From Bradyrhizobium lablabi (GTDB lineage: Bacteria > Pseudomonadota > Alphaproteobacteria > Rhizobiales > Xanthobacteraceae), in the NCBI RefSeq assembly GCF_018129385.1, contig NZ_JAFCLN010000003.1:401501-465500 (forward strand): a stretch of 64,000 nucleotides of DNA, read 5' to 3'. Of the stretch, positions 17,784 through 25,443 are shown one piece after another. The stretch's first letter is position 1. Every line of letters begins with the position of its first letter. The position numbers and the translations under genes are program-made. The notes below the pieces were generated by a model. It did no database searches and was not told where the DNA came from. It saw nothing but the letters and a program-made list of their open reading frames with translations.

Positions 17784-19136
17784 CTACCTTTGGGCGATGG
17801 TATTGAGCGCAGCGAGCCGCTGCTCCATCGCCTGCCGCAGATCGTAGCCGCTGCGGCCGAACGAGGCGTTGCGCTGGCTGATGAACTCGCGCTGCTCCTT
17901 GGTCAGCGCCAGCGCCGTGCGCTGGCTGTCGGCTTGCGCACTTGCGACTGCCTTCAGGAACACGTCGTTGATGTTGCGGTCGAGCTGGGCGAGGCCGGGA
18001 TCGGCACAGATCGCCTTCTCCACCGACCGCTTCGCAGTGGCACAATTGAAGCTCGCCAGGTTCTGATAGGCCAGCGCGCCAAGCCGTTCGTTCTCGAGCG
18101 CCAGCTCCCGATGGTTGGAGGCGGCGTTCTTGTCCGAGGGATCGAGCCTGACAGCCTCGGCATAATCCTGCAAGGCGCGGATGCGGTCGCCCTTCCTGCG
18201 CCAGGCGGTACCGCGGTTGTTGTATGCGCGCTGGAATTTCGAATCCAGCTTCAACGCCGCGTCGTAGTCGGCAATGGCGCGGTCGTAGTCCTTCAGCGCC
18301 TGCCAGGAATCGCCGCGATTGGTGAGGAATTTCGGTTCGGGATGAAGCTTGATCGCCTCGTCATAGTCGGCGATCGCGCTCTTGTAGTCGCCGTTGGCCG
18401 CCAGATGCAGTCCGCGATTGTCGAAGAATTCCGGCTGGCTCGGGTCGATCCGGATCGCCGCCGTGTCGTCGTCGAGCGCCTTCTGGGTGCGCCCGAGCTT
18501 GCGGTACGCCGCGCCGCGGTTGGTGTAGGTCCGCGCCCGGTCCGGATCGAGGCGGATCGCCTCATCGAAATCGGCGATAGCCTTCTGGTACTCGCCCTTG
18601 AAATACCAGGCCGCACCACGATCGGAAAAGACCTGCGCGAAATCGGGCTTGAGCCGGAGCGCTTCGTTGTAGTCTTCGATCGCTCGATCGTACTTGCCGG
18701 CATTGTTGAAGGCATTGGCGCGGTTGGCGTAGCCGTTGGCATTGTCGGGATCCAGCCGAATGGCCTGGTTCAGCGCTTCGAGCGCGGCTTCGATCTTGCC
18801 GCTGGTGCGAAAGATTTCGCCGCGGGCGCGGAAGGCGCGGGCACGGTTGGGATCCCGGGCCACGACCGCATCGATCTCGGCCAGCGCCTTGGCGGTTTGG
18901 CCATTGCCATGCAGCGCCGCGGCACGGGTGATCATCGCATCCAGACGATCAGTCTCCGACGTTGCCGGGTTGTCGATCACCATGTTGCAGCTTTCGAGCA
19001 GCGCTGCCGGTGCGGCAACCGTCAGCGGCGCGCAAACCGGCAGATCGAGGGTGGGTTGGGCGCTGGCCGGGAGGAAACAAAGCATGGTGCCGGCAAACAC
19101 CGCAGTTGCGGCAACCGCTGAAACAAAGGATCGCAT
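17784..19136 (-). CDS. secreted TPR protein with C-terminal LprI/DUF1311-like domain
   Basis: A 450-residue exported protein: signal peptide to about residue 27 (ending in ASAQ), then about nine tandem TPR units of the AIADYDEAIRLDPD type (residues 80-345), and a C-terminal domain of about 90 residues with two Cys (SFNCATAKRSVEKAICADPGLAQLD) as in LprI/DUF1311 lysozyme-inhibitor-like proteins. The combination suggests a periplasmic scaffold that binds proteins or peptidoglycan enzymes. The gene at 19253-20017 is a shorter paralogue upstream on the same strand, so the pair arose by duplication. A lysozyme-inhibitor role is inference only. Confidence 0.82.
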   Translation of the reverse strand: MRSFVSAVAATAVFAGTMLCFLPASAQPTLDLPVCAPLTVAAPAALLESCNMVIDNPATSETDRLDAMITRAAALHGNGQTAKALAEIDAVVARDPNRARAFRARGEIFRTSGKIEAALEALNQAIRLDPDNANGYANRANAFNNAGKYDRAIEDYNEALRLKPDFAQVFSDRGAAWYFKGEYQKAIADFDEAIRLDPDRARTYTNRGAAYRKLGRTQKALDDDTAAIRIDPSQPEFFDNRGLHLAANGDYKSAIADYDEAIKLHPEPKFLTNRGDSWQALKDYDRAIADYDAALKLDSKFQRAYNNRGTAWRRKGDRIRALQDYAEAVRLDPSDKNAASNHRELALENERLGALAYQNLASFNCATAKRSVEKAICADPGLAQLDRNINDVFLKAVASAQADSQRTALALTKEQREFISQRNASFGRSGYDLRQAMEQRLAALNTIAQR

Positions 19137-19252
19137 GATCGGCTCTTGAAATTGATGGGCGGACGGAGCGGCAATGCCGCGTTCGGACGGTTTGTCGCAG
19201 GAGCCCCCTCCAAGGTTCGAGAGCCGGGCTGTTCTTTCTATCGGATCAGGCC

Positions 19253-20017
19253 CTAATACCCGTCCACGCCGTTGATCTTCTGGAGCCGTTCCCGCATGGC
19301 CTTTTGCAGGTCATAGCCGGGTTTGCCGAATTGCGCGTTGCGGCGGGCGATGAACTCGTCCTGTTCGCGCTGCACGGCGCGGGCTTCGCGCGGGTCGCGG
19401 GCTTCGCGAACCACCCGGACGAAGGAGCCGTAAATCTCGCGATCGAGATCAGCCAGCTCCGGGTTGGCACAGATCGCCTTCTCGACCGCGCGCCGGGCGG
19501 TGGCACAATTGAAGCTCGGCTTGCCCTTGACCGCGATCAGCGCCCCGGCCCGTTCCAGCTCCTGTGCCAGCGCCTTGTGGTTGGCCCTGGCGGCGGCGTG
19601 ATCCGGATTGAGTTTCAGCGCGGCACTGAAATCCGACAACGCCTTGCGCTGGTCGCCCTTCCTGCGCCAGAGCTCACCGCGGGTATTGAGCACGTCGGCC
19701 TGCGCGGCGTCGAGCATCAACGCAGCATCGTAATCGGCGATGGCGCTGTCGACGCTGTCCTTGCGCTGATAGGCGGCCGCGCGCGCGAGCAGCGCCTTGA
19801 GACGATCGATCTTCTCGGTCTTCGCATTGGCGATCAGCGGACCGCAGACGGCGATGATCTTGTCGTCGTCACTGGCCGCGGCCGCCGCAAGGCATGGCGC
19901 AGTATCGACCTTCAAATCCTTCTCGGGCTCCGCGCTGGTCGCGAACGTCGCTTGCGCGGCGGCCGATAGCGCCGACGCGACCAGGACCCTTGCCGTTATT
20001 CTGCACGCCATCGACAT
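19253..20017 (-). CDS. secreted short TPR protein with LprI/DUF1311-like domain
   Basis: A 254-residue exported protein with signal peptide (VLVASALSAAAQATFA), two or three TPR-like units (SAIADYDAALMLDAAQADVLNTRG and KALSDFSAALKLNPDHAAA), and the same C-terminal two-Cys domain (SFNCATARRAVEKAICANPELADLD) as its downstream neighbour. The repeats that separate the two proteins are the only major difference. The ATG at 20017 was chosen because the signal peptide follows it; upstream in-frame extension has no signal character. Confidence 0.8.
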   Translation of the reverse strand: MSMACRITARVLVASALSAAAQATFATSAEPEKDLKVDTAPCLAAAAASDDDKIIAVCGPLIANAKTEKIDRLKALLARAAAYQRKDSVDSAIADYDAALMLDAAQADVLNTRGELWRRKGDQRKALSDFSAALKLNPDHAAARANHKALAQELERAGALIAVKGKPSFNCATARRAVEKAICANPELADLDREIYGSFVRVVREARDPREARAVQREQDEFIARRNAQFGKPGYDLQKAMRERLQKINGVDGY

Positions 20018-20084
20018 GAACCGACCGTAGCAACCAGAGCTGCATACCGACAGAAGAGTTTCCGGCAGAAGCATAACACGGGGA

Positions 20085-21029
20085 TTACGAGGAGACTGCG
20101 GCGCGCAGCTCGTCGAACAACCAGGCAAGACCGGCATCCATCAGCGCCGCCTTCGGCACCACCGCGCGGATCGAGAATTTTCGTACCCGCAGCGGCACTT
20201 CGCGGGCAACCACGGCAAAGCGCGCCGCATGCATCGCGACGAAGCGTCGCGGCATGGCGACGATCAAGTCAGTGTCGGCTGCGGTCGCCAATGCAGAGCC
20301 GAAATCCGGAACCGTGAGCGCGACATCGCGCGTTGCATTGTGCTTCGCCAGTTCCTTGTCGAGAAAGCCGCGCGGATCGGCGGTCATGGAGACCACGATG
20401 TGCCTCGCCTCGCAGAATCGCTGCAATGTCGGCTTGACGGCGAACGGATGGCGCCTGCGCGCGACCACCACGAAGTCTTCCTCGTAAAGCACACGGGTGA
20501 CGAAGCGCGGCGGCGCGCCATCGATCGGCGCCACCGCGACGTCCATTGCGCCCCGCTCGAGCTCCGACAGCGCCGGCGTCCATGCCTGCTCGACCGACTG
20601 GCCTCCGCTTGGCGGCAGCAACTGCCGGATCCCGATGTCGATGCCGGGGGCGCGGCGATCCAGCCTTGCCAGCAGCGGCGCGAGGAAGACCGGAGAAATT
20701 CCGTCCGGCGCGCCGATGATGAAGCGGCGCTTCGACGTCATGGGATCGAACGGCTCGGCGGTCGCCAGCACATTGCGCGTGCGCGCCAGCACGTCGGCGA
20801 TCGGCTCGGCCAGCGCCAGGGCGCGCGCGGTCGGCATCACCCCCTTCGGCACGCGCAGGAACAACGGATCGTTGAGCAGGCGCCGCAGCCGCGACAGCCC
20901 GTGGCTGACGGCGGACGGCGTCAGGTTCAGCCGCGCCGCCGCGCGGCCGAGATGGCGCTCGCCGAGGATCACCTCGAACAAGGCCAGCAGATTGAGGTCG
21001 GCGCGCGCCAGGTTAATTTCATTCATCAT
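20085..21029 (-). CDS. LysR-family transcriptional regulator
   Basis: A 314-residue regulator. The winged HTH occupies residues about 10-68 (LGRAAARLNLTPSAVSHGLSRLRRLLNDPLFLRV), followed by a linker helix and a periplasmic-binding-like effector domain starting near residue 98 (RRFIIGAPDGISPVFLAPLLARL). The N-terminus DLNLLALFEVILGERHLGRAAARL fits the NodD/LeuO/PcpR subgroup. It is divergent from a DUF924 gene 92 nt away, the classic LysR layout, and palindromes lie in that gap. The effector is unknown. Confidence 0.9.
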   Translation of the reverse strand: MMNEINLARADLNLLALFEVILGERHLGRAAARLNLTPSAVSHGLSRLRRLLNDPLFLRVPKGVMPTARALALAEPIADVLARTRNVLATAEPFDPMTSKRRFIIGAPDGISPVFLAPLLARLDRRAPGIDIGIRQLLPPSGGQSVEQAWTPALSELERGAMDVAVAPIDGAPPRFVTRVLYEEDFVVVARRRHPFAVKPTLQRFCEARHIVVSMTADPRGFLDKELAKHNATRDVALTVPDFGSALATAADTDLIVAMPRRFVAMHAARFAVVAREVPLRVRKFSIRAVVPKAALMDAGLAWLFDELRAAVSS

Positions 21030-21061
21030 ATCAGATAAATCATATCATTGGATTCATCCAA
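21026..21061. promoter_or_regulatory. candidate LysR binding sites between lysR and DUF924 genes
   Basis: TCATATCA occurs twice (21026-21033 and 21040-21047), 14 bp apart, with the first copy over the lysR start codons. Next to it TTGGAT-TC-ATCCAA (21048-21061) is a perfect 6-bp inverted repeat of the T-N12-A form. The AT-rich spacing and position match LysR operators; no experiment supports it. Confidence 0.45.
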
Positions 21062-21121
21062 ATCCAACTGCCAGTCTTCCGGGCAACGCACCGACAGGCG
21101 TACCGATCAAAGGAGACCAGG

Positions 21122-21763
21122 ATGCAGTGCTGGACGATCAGCGGCGGCGCCGCGACCCGCGAGGGATATCTGGAGCAGCAGTTTCATTCCGGCAGTATTG
21201 CCGCGAGCAGTGTTCCCGCGAGCGTTCCCATCCGCCCTTCTGGTATCATCGCCTTCTGGAGCGAAGCCGGCCCTTCGCTCTGGTTCGCCAAGGATGACGC
21301 GTTCGATCGCCGCTTCCGCGAGACGTTTATGGAGGCTCATGAGGCAGCCTGTCGCGGAGACCTCGATCACTGGCAGCGGACACCCGGCGGCGCGCTGGCG
21401 CTGATCCTTCTGCTCGACCAGTTTCCGCGCAACGCGTTTCGCGGCACGCCGCGGATGTATGCCAGCGATGCGAAGGCGCTTGCAGCCGCCGACGCCGCCA
21501 TTGCCGCCGGCCGCGACCGGCATTTTGATGCCGATCTGCGCCTCTTCTTCTATCTGCCGTTCGCGCACTCCGAAGCGCTCGCGGACCAGGAGCGTTCGGT
21601 CGCGCTCTGCCGTGCACTCGATGAGAAAAGCCTCGCCCATGCCGAGGGCCATCGCGACATCGTCAAGCGGTTCGGACGCTTTCCTCACCGCAATTTGATT
21701 CTCGGACGCATGATGACCGAAGAGGAGCAGCGCTTCCTCGATGCGGGCGGATACTCCGGTTAG
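21122..21763 (+). CDS. DUF924 family protein (second copy)
   Basis: A 213-residue protein whose core matches DUF924: IIAFWSEAGPSLWFAKDDAFDRRF, ALILLLDQFPRNAFRGTPRMYASDAKALA, FFYLPFAHSEALADQERSVAL and FGRFPHRNLILGR. It has about 35 extra N-terminal residues compared with the copy at 10.2 kb, so the true start may be one of the internal codons. Its position opposite a LysR gene suggests it is the regulated target, unlike the fadD-linked copy. Confidence 0.83.
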   Translation: MQCWTISGGAATREGYLEQQFHSGSIAASSVPASVPIRPSGIIAFWSEAGPSLWFAKDDAFDRRFRETFMEAHEAACRGDLDHWQRTPGGALALILLLDQFPRNAFRGTPRMYASDAKALAAADAAIAAGRDRHFDADLRLFFYLPFAHSEALADQERSVALCRALDEKSLAHAEGHRDIVKRFGRFPHRNLILGRMMTEEEQRFLDAGGYSG

Positions 21764-21842
21764 TGATCCAGATCACTCGAGCAGGCTGCACAATACGCTA
21801 ACCATCGGCAAACGTGTTCCACGTTCGAGAGACCAGATCCCC

Positions 21843-22613
21843 ATGACAATCCTGATCGAAGACCGCCGCGTAAGCGGAGCAGTGGCGTCGCCTGCGCGGT
21901 ACTTTTACTTCAACATGGCGCTGGCCTGCGCGGCCGTCGCTTTCATCGGCTTTGCCCCAACCTATTTCGTGCCGCTGGCATCCGGAAAATTTTCGGCGCC
22001 GGCGATCATTCACCTGCACGGCATGGTGTTCTTTGCCTGGTCGATCTTTTTCGTGTTCCAGGCGTGGCTTGCATCGTCCGGACAAGTCATGCGTCACCGC
22101 TCGGTCGGCCTGATCGGCGTTTCGCTGGCAACGACGATGACGATCTTTGGCGTTCTCGCCGCCATCGCTTCGATGAAGCGTGCCGCCGCGATCGGCCAGG
22201 CCGATGCCGGCATCGCCTTCTCGATTGTGCCGCTGACCGGCATTGCGGCTTTTGCCGTCATCTTCGCGCTCGGCGTCGCGGCGGTGCGCGATCCCGAAGC
22301 GCACAAGCGGCTGATGCTGCTGGCCGGCATCTCGGTGCTGGACGCGGCAGTCGCGCGCTGGTTCCTGACCTTCCTCGCGCCTCCCGGACCGGCCGGCCCG
22401 CCACCGGTCGTGGTGACGATCCCGCCCGCGTTCGTCGCGTATCTCCTGCTGGTGGTCGCGATGGTGCATGACTGGCGCACCCGCGGCCGCCCGCACCCGG
22501 TCTATGTGATCGGCGGCATCGCGCTGATCGCGGTAAAACTGCTCAACCTGCCGATCAGCGAGACGCAGGCGTGGCACGCATTTGCCGGCGGCCTGCTGGC
22601 GATGGCGCAATGA
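21843..22613 (+). CDS. hypothetical multi-pass inner-membrane protein
   Basis: A 256-residue protein with about seven hydrophobic helices (residues about 20-40, 55-75, 90-110, 122-145, 155-172, 195-215, 228-245). A conserved-looking IIHLHGMVFFAWSIFFVFQAWL segment has paired His residues near a membrane face, suggestive of haem or metal binding as in other small HxH membrane families, but I cannot name the family. The start at 21843 follows an AGAGACC and is preferred to a longer open frame. Confidence 0.7.
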   Translation: MTILIEDRRVSGAVASPARYFYFNMALACAAVAFIGFAPTYFVPLASGKFSAPAIIHLHGMVFFAWSIFFVFQAWLASSGQVMRHRSVGLIGVSLATTMTIFGVLAAIASMKRAAAIGQADAGIAFSIVPLTGIAAFAVIFALGVAAVRDPEAHKRLMLLAGISVLDAAVARWFLTFLAPPGPAGPPPVVVTIPPAFVAYLLLVVAMVHDWRTRGRPHPVYVIGGIALIAVKLLNLPISETQAWHAFAGGLLAMAQ

Positions 22614-22659
22614 GCCGTCACTCGCCTATCGTGCAGCACATATGACGCTGTGCTAAACA

Positions 22660-22689
22660 CCCTGCCGGCGGCATTCTCCGCCGGCAGGG
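22660..22689 (+). promoter_or_regulatory. hairpin that sequesters the ribosome binding site of the antiporter gene
   Basis: CCCTGCCGGCGG and CCGCCGGCAGGG form a perfect 12-bp stem with a 6-nt loop. The 3' arm contains AGGG, the only Shine-Dalgarno-like sequence before the TTG start at 22699, and no T-run follows. It may block translation initiation until opened, or may be a terminator of the upstream gene reused in place. Confidence 0.55.
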
Positions 22690-22698
22690 AATTTGGGT

Positions 22699-24243
22699 TT
22701 GCATACATTCGAATGGATCATCGGGTTGTTGCTCGGTGCGGTGGCATTGTCCGCATTGGCGCGGCGCATCAACGTGCCCTACCCTACCTTGCTCGCCATC
22801 TGCGGTGCGCTGATTCCCTTCATCCCGCACGGGCCTTCATGGGCGCTCGAACCCGATCTGGCGCTGGCGCTGTTCGTCGCACCGGTGCTGATGGATGCCG
22901 CCTACGACACCTCGCTGCGCGACCTTCGTAATAATTGGGTGCCGGTTTCGGCGCTGGTGTTTGCCGCGGTCGGCGTCACCACCGCCGCGGTCGCCGTGCT
23001 GGCGCATACGCTGCGGCCCGACATGCCGTGGTCGGCGGCAATCGCACTCGGCGCGATCGTGGCGCCGCCGGACGCCGCGGCGGCGACCGCCATCCTGCGA
23101 CAGGTCAACCTGCCGCACCGCATCCTGAAGGTCCTCGAGGGCGAGAGCCTGCTCAACGACGCCAGCGCGCTGCTGATCTATCGCGTCGCCGTTGGAGCTG
23201 CAGCCGTCAATCACTTCACATGGACCGCGTTTGCACCCCCCGTGCTGCTTGCGCTTGTCGGAAGCCTGATCGCCGGATATTTGCTGGCGCGGATATGGAC
23301 GCGGGTCATGGTCCGCATCACCGAGGCACCAAGCGCCATCATCACGCAATTCGCCGGCGCGTTCACGGTGTGGATACTGGCCGAGCGGCTCGGCCTCTCC
23401 GGCATCCTCACCGTCGTCGTGTTCGCCATCACCATTGCGCGCACCGCGCCCGCGAGAACACCCGCCCGCCTTCGCGTTCCGGCCTATGCGGTGTGGGACA
23501 CCGCCGTGTTCGTGCTCAACGTGCTCGCCTTCATGCTGATCGGGATGCAATTGCGGCCGATCTGGGAGCGGCTCGACGAGTTCGTGCGGCTGGAATATTG
23601 CGGCTTTGCCGCGCTGATCGTCGTTGCGGTGATCCTCGCCCGCATCGCCTGGGTCATGCTGTATGGCGTCACGTTCCGCGCGCTGATCAGATCGGGCCTG
23701 GTTCGTCCTCCCACCACTTTCCCTGTCCCGACCCTCCAGAGCGGCATCGTCGTATCCTGGTGCGGAATGCGCGGCATCGTCACGCTGGCGGCGGCCTTTG
23801 CGTTGCCCGAAGCCTTTCCCGCGCGGGACATCATCCTGTTCACCGCCTTTGCGGTGGTGCTGGGAACGCTCGTTGTCCAGGGGCTGACGCTGCGGCCGTT
23901 GATCCTGGCGCTGGGTTTGAAGGATGAAGACCCCGTCGCAGCCGAAGCGTCGCACGCCCGCGCCGTCGGCTATCGCGCGGCGCTGGAGGAAATCGACGGC
24001 GATTCCTCTGATGTCGCCGAAATTTTGCGACTGGAGTACCGGACGATGCTGTTGCGCATCGAGAGTGATCCGGCCGGCGGGATCGCGCTGGCCGGGCTGC
24101 CCGCCGATCCCTTGCGCCGCCGTGCGATTGCCGCGGCGCGCCGCGCGGTCCTGCAACTACGCTTCGCCGAGGAGATCGGCGATGACGCATTCCACCTGCT
24201 GGAGGAAGAGCTCGACCGCGCCGAGCTGAGCGCGCACGGTTAG
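22699..24243 (+). CDS. Na+/H+ antiporter, CPA1/NhaP-type
   Basis: A 514-residue cation:proton antiporter with about twelve helices in residues 1-395 and a cytosolic tail of about 115 residues. The transport signature GAIVAPPDAAAATAILRQV followed by LEGESLLNDASALLIYRVAV includes the ion-binding Asn-Asp pair, as in YjcE/NhaP proteins. The start is TTG: 22699 gives an 8-nt distance from AGGGA, while the TTG at 22693 is too close. The stop overlaps the convergent SDR gene by 4 nt. Confidence 0.88.
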   Translation: MHTFEWIIGLLLGAVALSALARRINVPYPTLLAICGALIPFIPHGPSWALEPDLALALFVAPVLMDAAYDTSLRDLRNNWVPVSALVFAAVGVTTAAVAVLAHTLRPDMPWSAAIALGAIVAPPDAAAATAILRQVNLPHRILKVLEGESLLNDASALLIYRVAVGAAAVNHFTWTAFAPPVLLALVGSLIAGYLLARIWTRVMVRITEAPSAIITQFAGAFTVWILAERLGLSGILTVVVFAITIARTAPARTPARLRVPAYAVWDTAVFVLNVLAFMLIGMQLRPIWERLDEFVRLEYCGFAALIVVAVILARIAWVMLYGVTFRALIRSGLVRPPTTFPVPTLQSGIVVSWCGMRGIVTLAAAFALPEAFPARDIILFTAFAVVLGTLVVQGLTLRPLILALGLKDEDPVAAEASHARAVGYRAALEEIDGDSSDVAEILRLEYRTMLLRIESDPAGGIALAGLPADPLRRRAIAAARRAVLQLRFAEEIGDDAFHLLEEELDRAELSAHG

Positions 24244-25046
24244 GACCCGGCCTTCACCGTGATCCCGCCGTCGACAACGAGCTCGATACCCGTCACGTAT
24301 TTCGATTCATCGGAAGCCAGGAACAGCGCGGCATTCGCGACGTCCCAGGCATCGCCCATGTGGCCCATCGGCACCTGCGCATCGCGGGCGCGCCACATCG
24401 CTTCGACATTGCCGCCGGAATAGCTGGCCGCCAATCCCGCCGAATGCTCGACCATCGGCGTCTTCATCAGCCCGGGCAGGATCGTATTCACCCGCACATG
24501 GTCGCGCGCGAATTGCACCGCCGTGGTCTTGGTCATCTGGTTCATCGCGGCCTTCGAGGTGCCGTAGCTGACATAGGAAATGCCGAGATGGCGGATCGAG
24601 GCGATGGAGGAGATGTTGATGATCGAGCCGCCGCCCTGCTCCTGCATCACGGGAATGACATGCTTCATGGCGAGGAACGCGCTCTTCAGGTTGACCGCGA
24701 ACACCCGGTCCCATTCGCTTTCGGCTACTTCAACCACATTGCCCATCTCGGCGATGCCGACATTGTTGTCGAGCACGTCGATGCGTCCATAGGCCTTCAG
24801 GCAGGCGGCGACCATCGCCTCGACATCGCCGGCGCGCGAGACATCGGCGGTGAAGGCGGTAGCCTTGTTGCCCTCGGATCTGATGATGTTGACCGTCTCT
24901 TCCGCGGCCGCTGCATTGCGGTCGACACAAAATACCTGCGCGCCCTCGCGCGCGAAGGTCACGGCGGTGGCCTTGCCGTTGCCCCAGCCCGGCCCGACCG
25001 AGCCCGCGCCCACCACCATCGCCACCTTGCCCTTGAGCCGGTCCAT
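24240..25046 (-). CDS. short-chain dehydrogenase/reductase (SDR)
   Basis: A 268-residue NAD(P)-dependent oxidoreductase of the classical SDR type. The nucleotide motif is lengthened (GAGSVGPGWGNGKATA), and D41 in CVDRN suggests NAD preference. The catalytic triad is present as S146 in INISS, Y161 and K165 in YGTSK, with N94/N95 in DNNVG. The substrate is unknown. GGGAGA precedes the ATG. It lies downstream of, or beside, the TAXI transport genes on the same strand and could act on the imported acid. Confidence 0.88.
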   Translation of the reverse strand: MDRLKGKVAMVVGAGSVGPGWGNGKATAVTFAREGAQVFCVDRNAAAAEETVNIIRSEGNKATAFTADVSRAGDVEAMVAACLKAYGRIDVLDNNVGIAEMGNVVEVAESEWDRVFAVNLKSAFLAMKHVIPVMQEQGGGSIINISSIASIRHLGISYVSYGTSKAAMNQMTKTTAVQFARDHVRVNTILPGLMKTPMVEHSAGLAASYSGGNVEAMWRARDAQVPMGHMGDAWDVANAALFLASDESKYVTGIELVVDGGITVKAGS

Positions 25047-25068
25047 TTAGTTCTCCCTTGCCGTTTCT

Positions 25069-25443
25069 TTATTGATCGCAAACGCGCATGGCCGTGACAT
25101 TGGCCCCGACCGGATGGCCGAGAATAGCCGAGAGTGTCCGGCATTGACCATCCGCGCACAGGCGCCATTCGCCGGCGGCGCCGGAATTGCCGAGCACCAC
25201 TTCCGGCATGGGCGGCCGCTTTGGCTTCCAGACGAACCAGCCGTCGATCAGCCGCGCTTCCGGCGGCGGCTCCATACCCGCGCCAGTACCTTTGACGCGT
25301 GCCTGCGCTAGTTCGAGGCCGGCCGGCGTGACGTGCCAGTCCTCCTGCCAGTCGACCTTTTCGATGGAATGGGTCCACACCAGCGTGAACGCCGCTAGCG
25401 ACAGCGCCTTGACGGCGCCGGCCGAGGCAAGGCACAGGCTCAA
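25069..25443 (-). CDS. DUF1850 domain protein of TAXI-TRAP system
   Basis: A 124-residue protein with a hydrophobic start (LCLASAGAVKALSLAAFTLVWTHSIE) and the DUF1850 pattern VDWQEDWHVTPAGLELAQARVKGTGAGMEPPPEARL and a C-terminal Cys pair (RLCADGQCRTL). DUF1850 genes regularly accompany TAXI-type TRAP permeases. The start is taken as the TTG whose bases overlap the TGA of the permease (TTGA), with AAGGTGG 8 nt upstream; a longer reading from 25485 would lie inside the permease gene. Translational coupling to the permease is therefore likely. Confidence 0.8.
   Translation of the reverse strand: MSLCLASAGAVKALSLAAFTLVWTHSIEKVDWQEDWHVTPAGLELAQARVKGTGAGMEPPPEARLIDGWFVWKPKRPPMPEVVLGNSGAAGEWRLCADGQCRTLSAILGHPVGANVTAMRVCDQ

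Noticed and set aside
16109..17806. Plus-strand open frame opposite prpE
   Set aside because: Shadow reading of prpE; composition not protein-like.
17682..19121. Plus-strand open frame opposite the TPR protein, with periodic sequence
   Set aside because: Its periodicity only mirrors the TPR repeats encoded on the minus strand.
22837..24156. Minus-strand open frame opposite the Na+/H+ antiporter
   Set aside because: Highly charged Arg/Gln/Asp antisense product; the plus strand gives a typical 12-helix protein.
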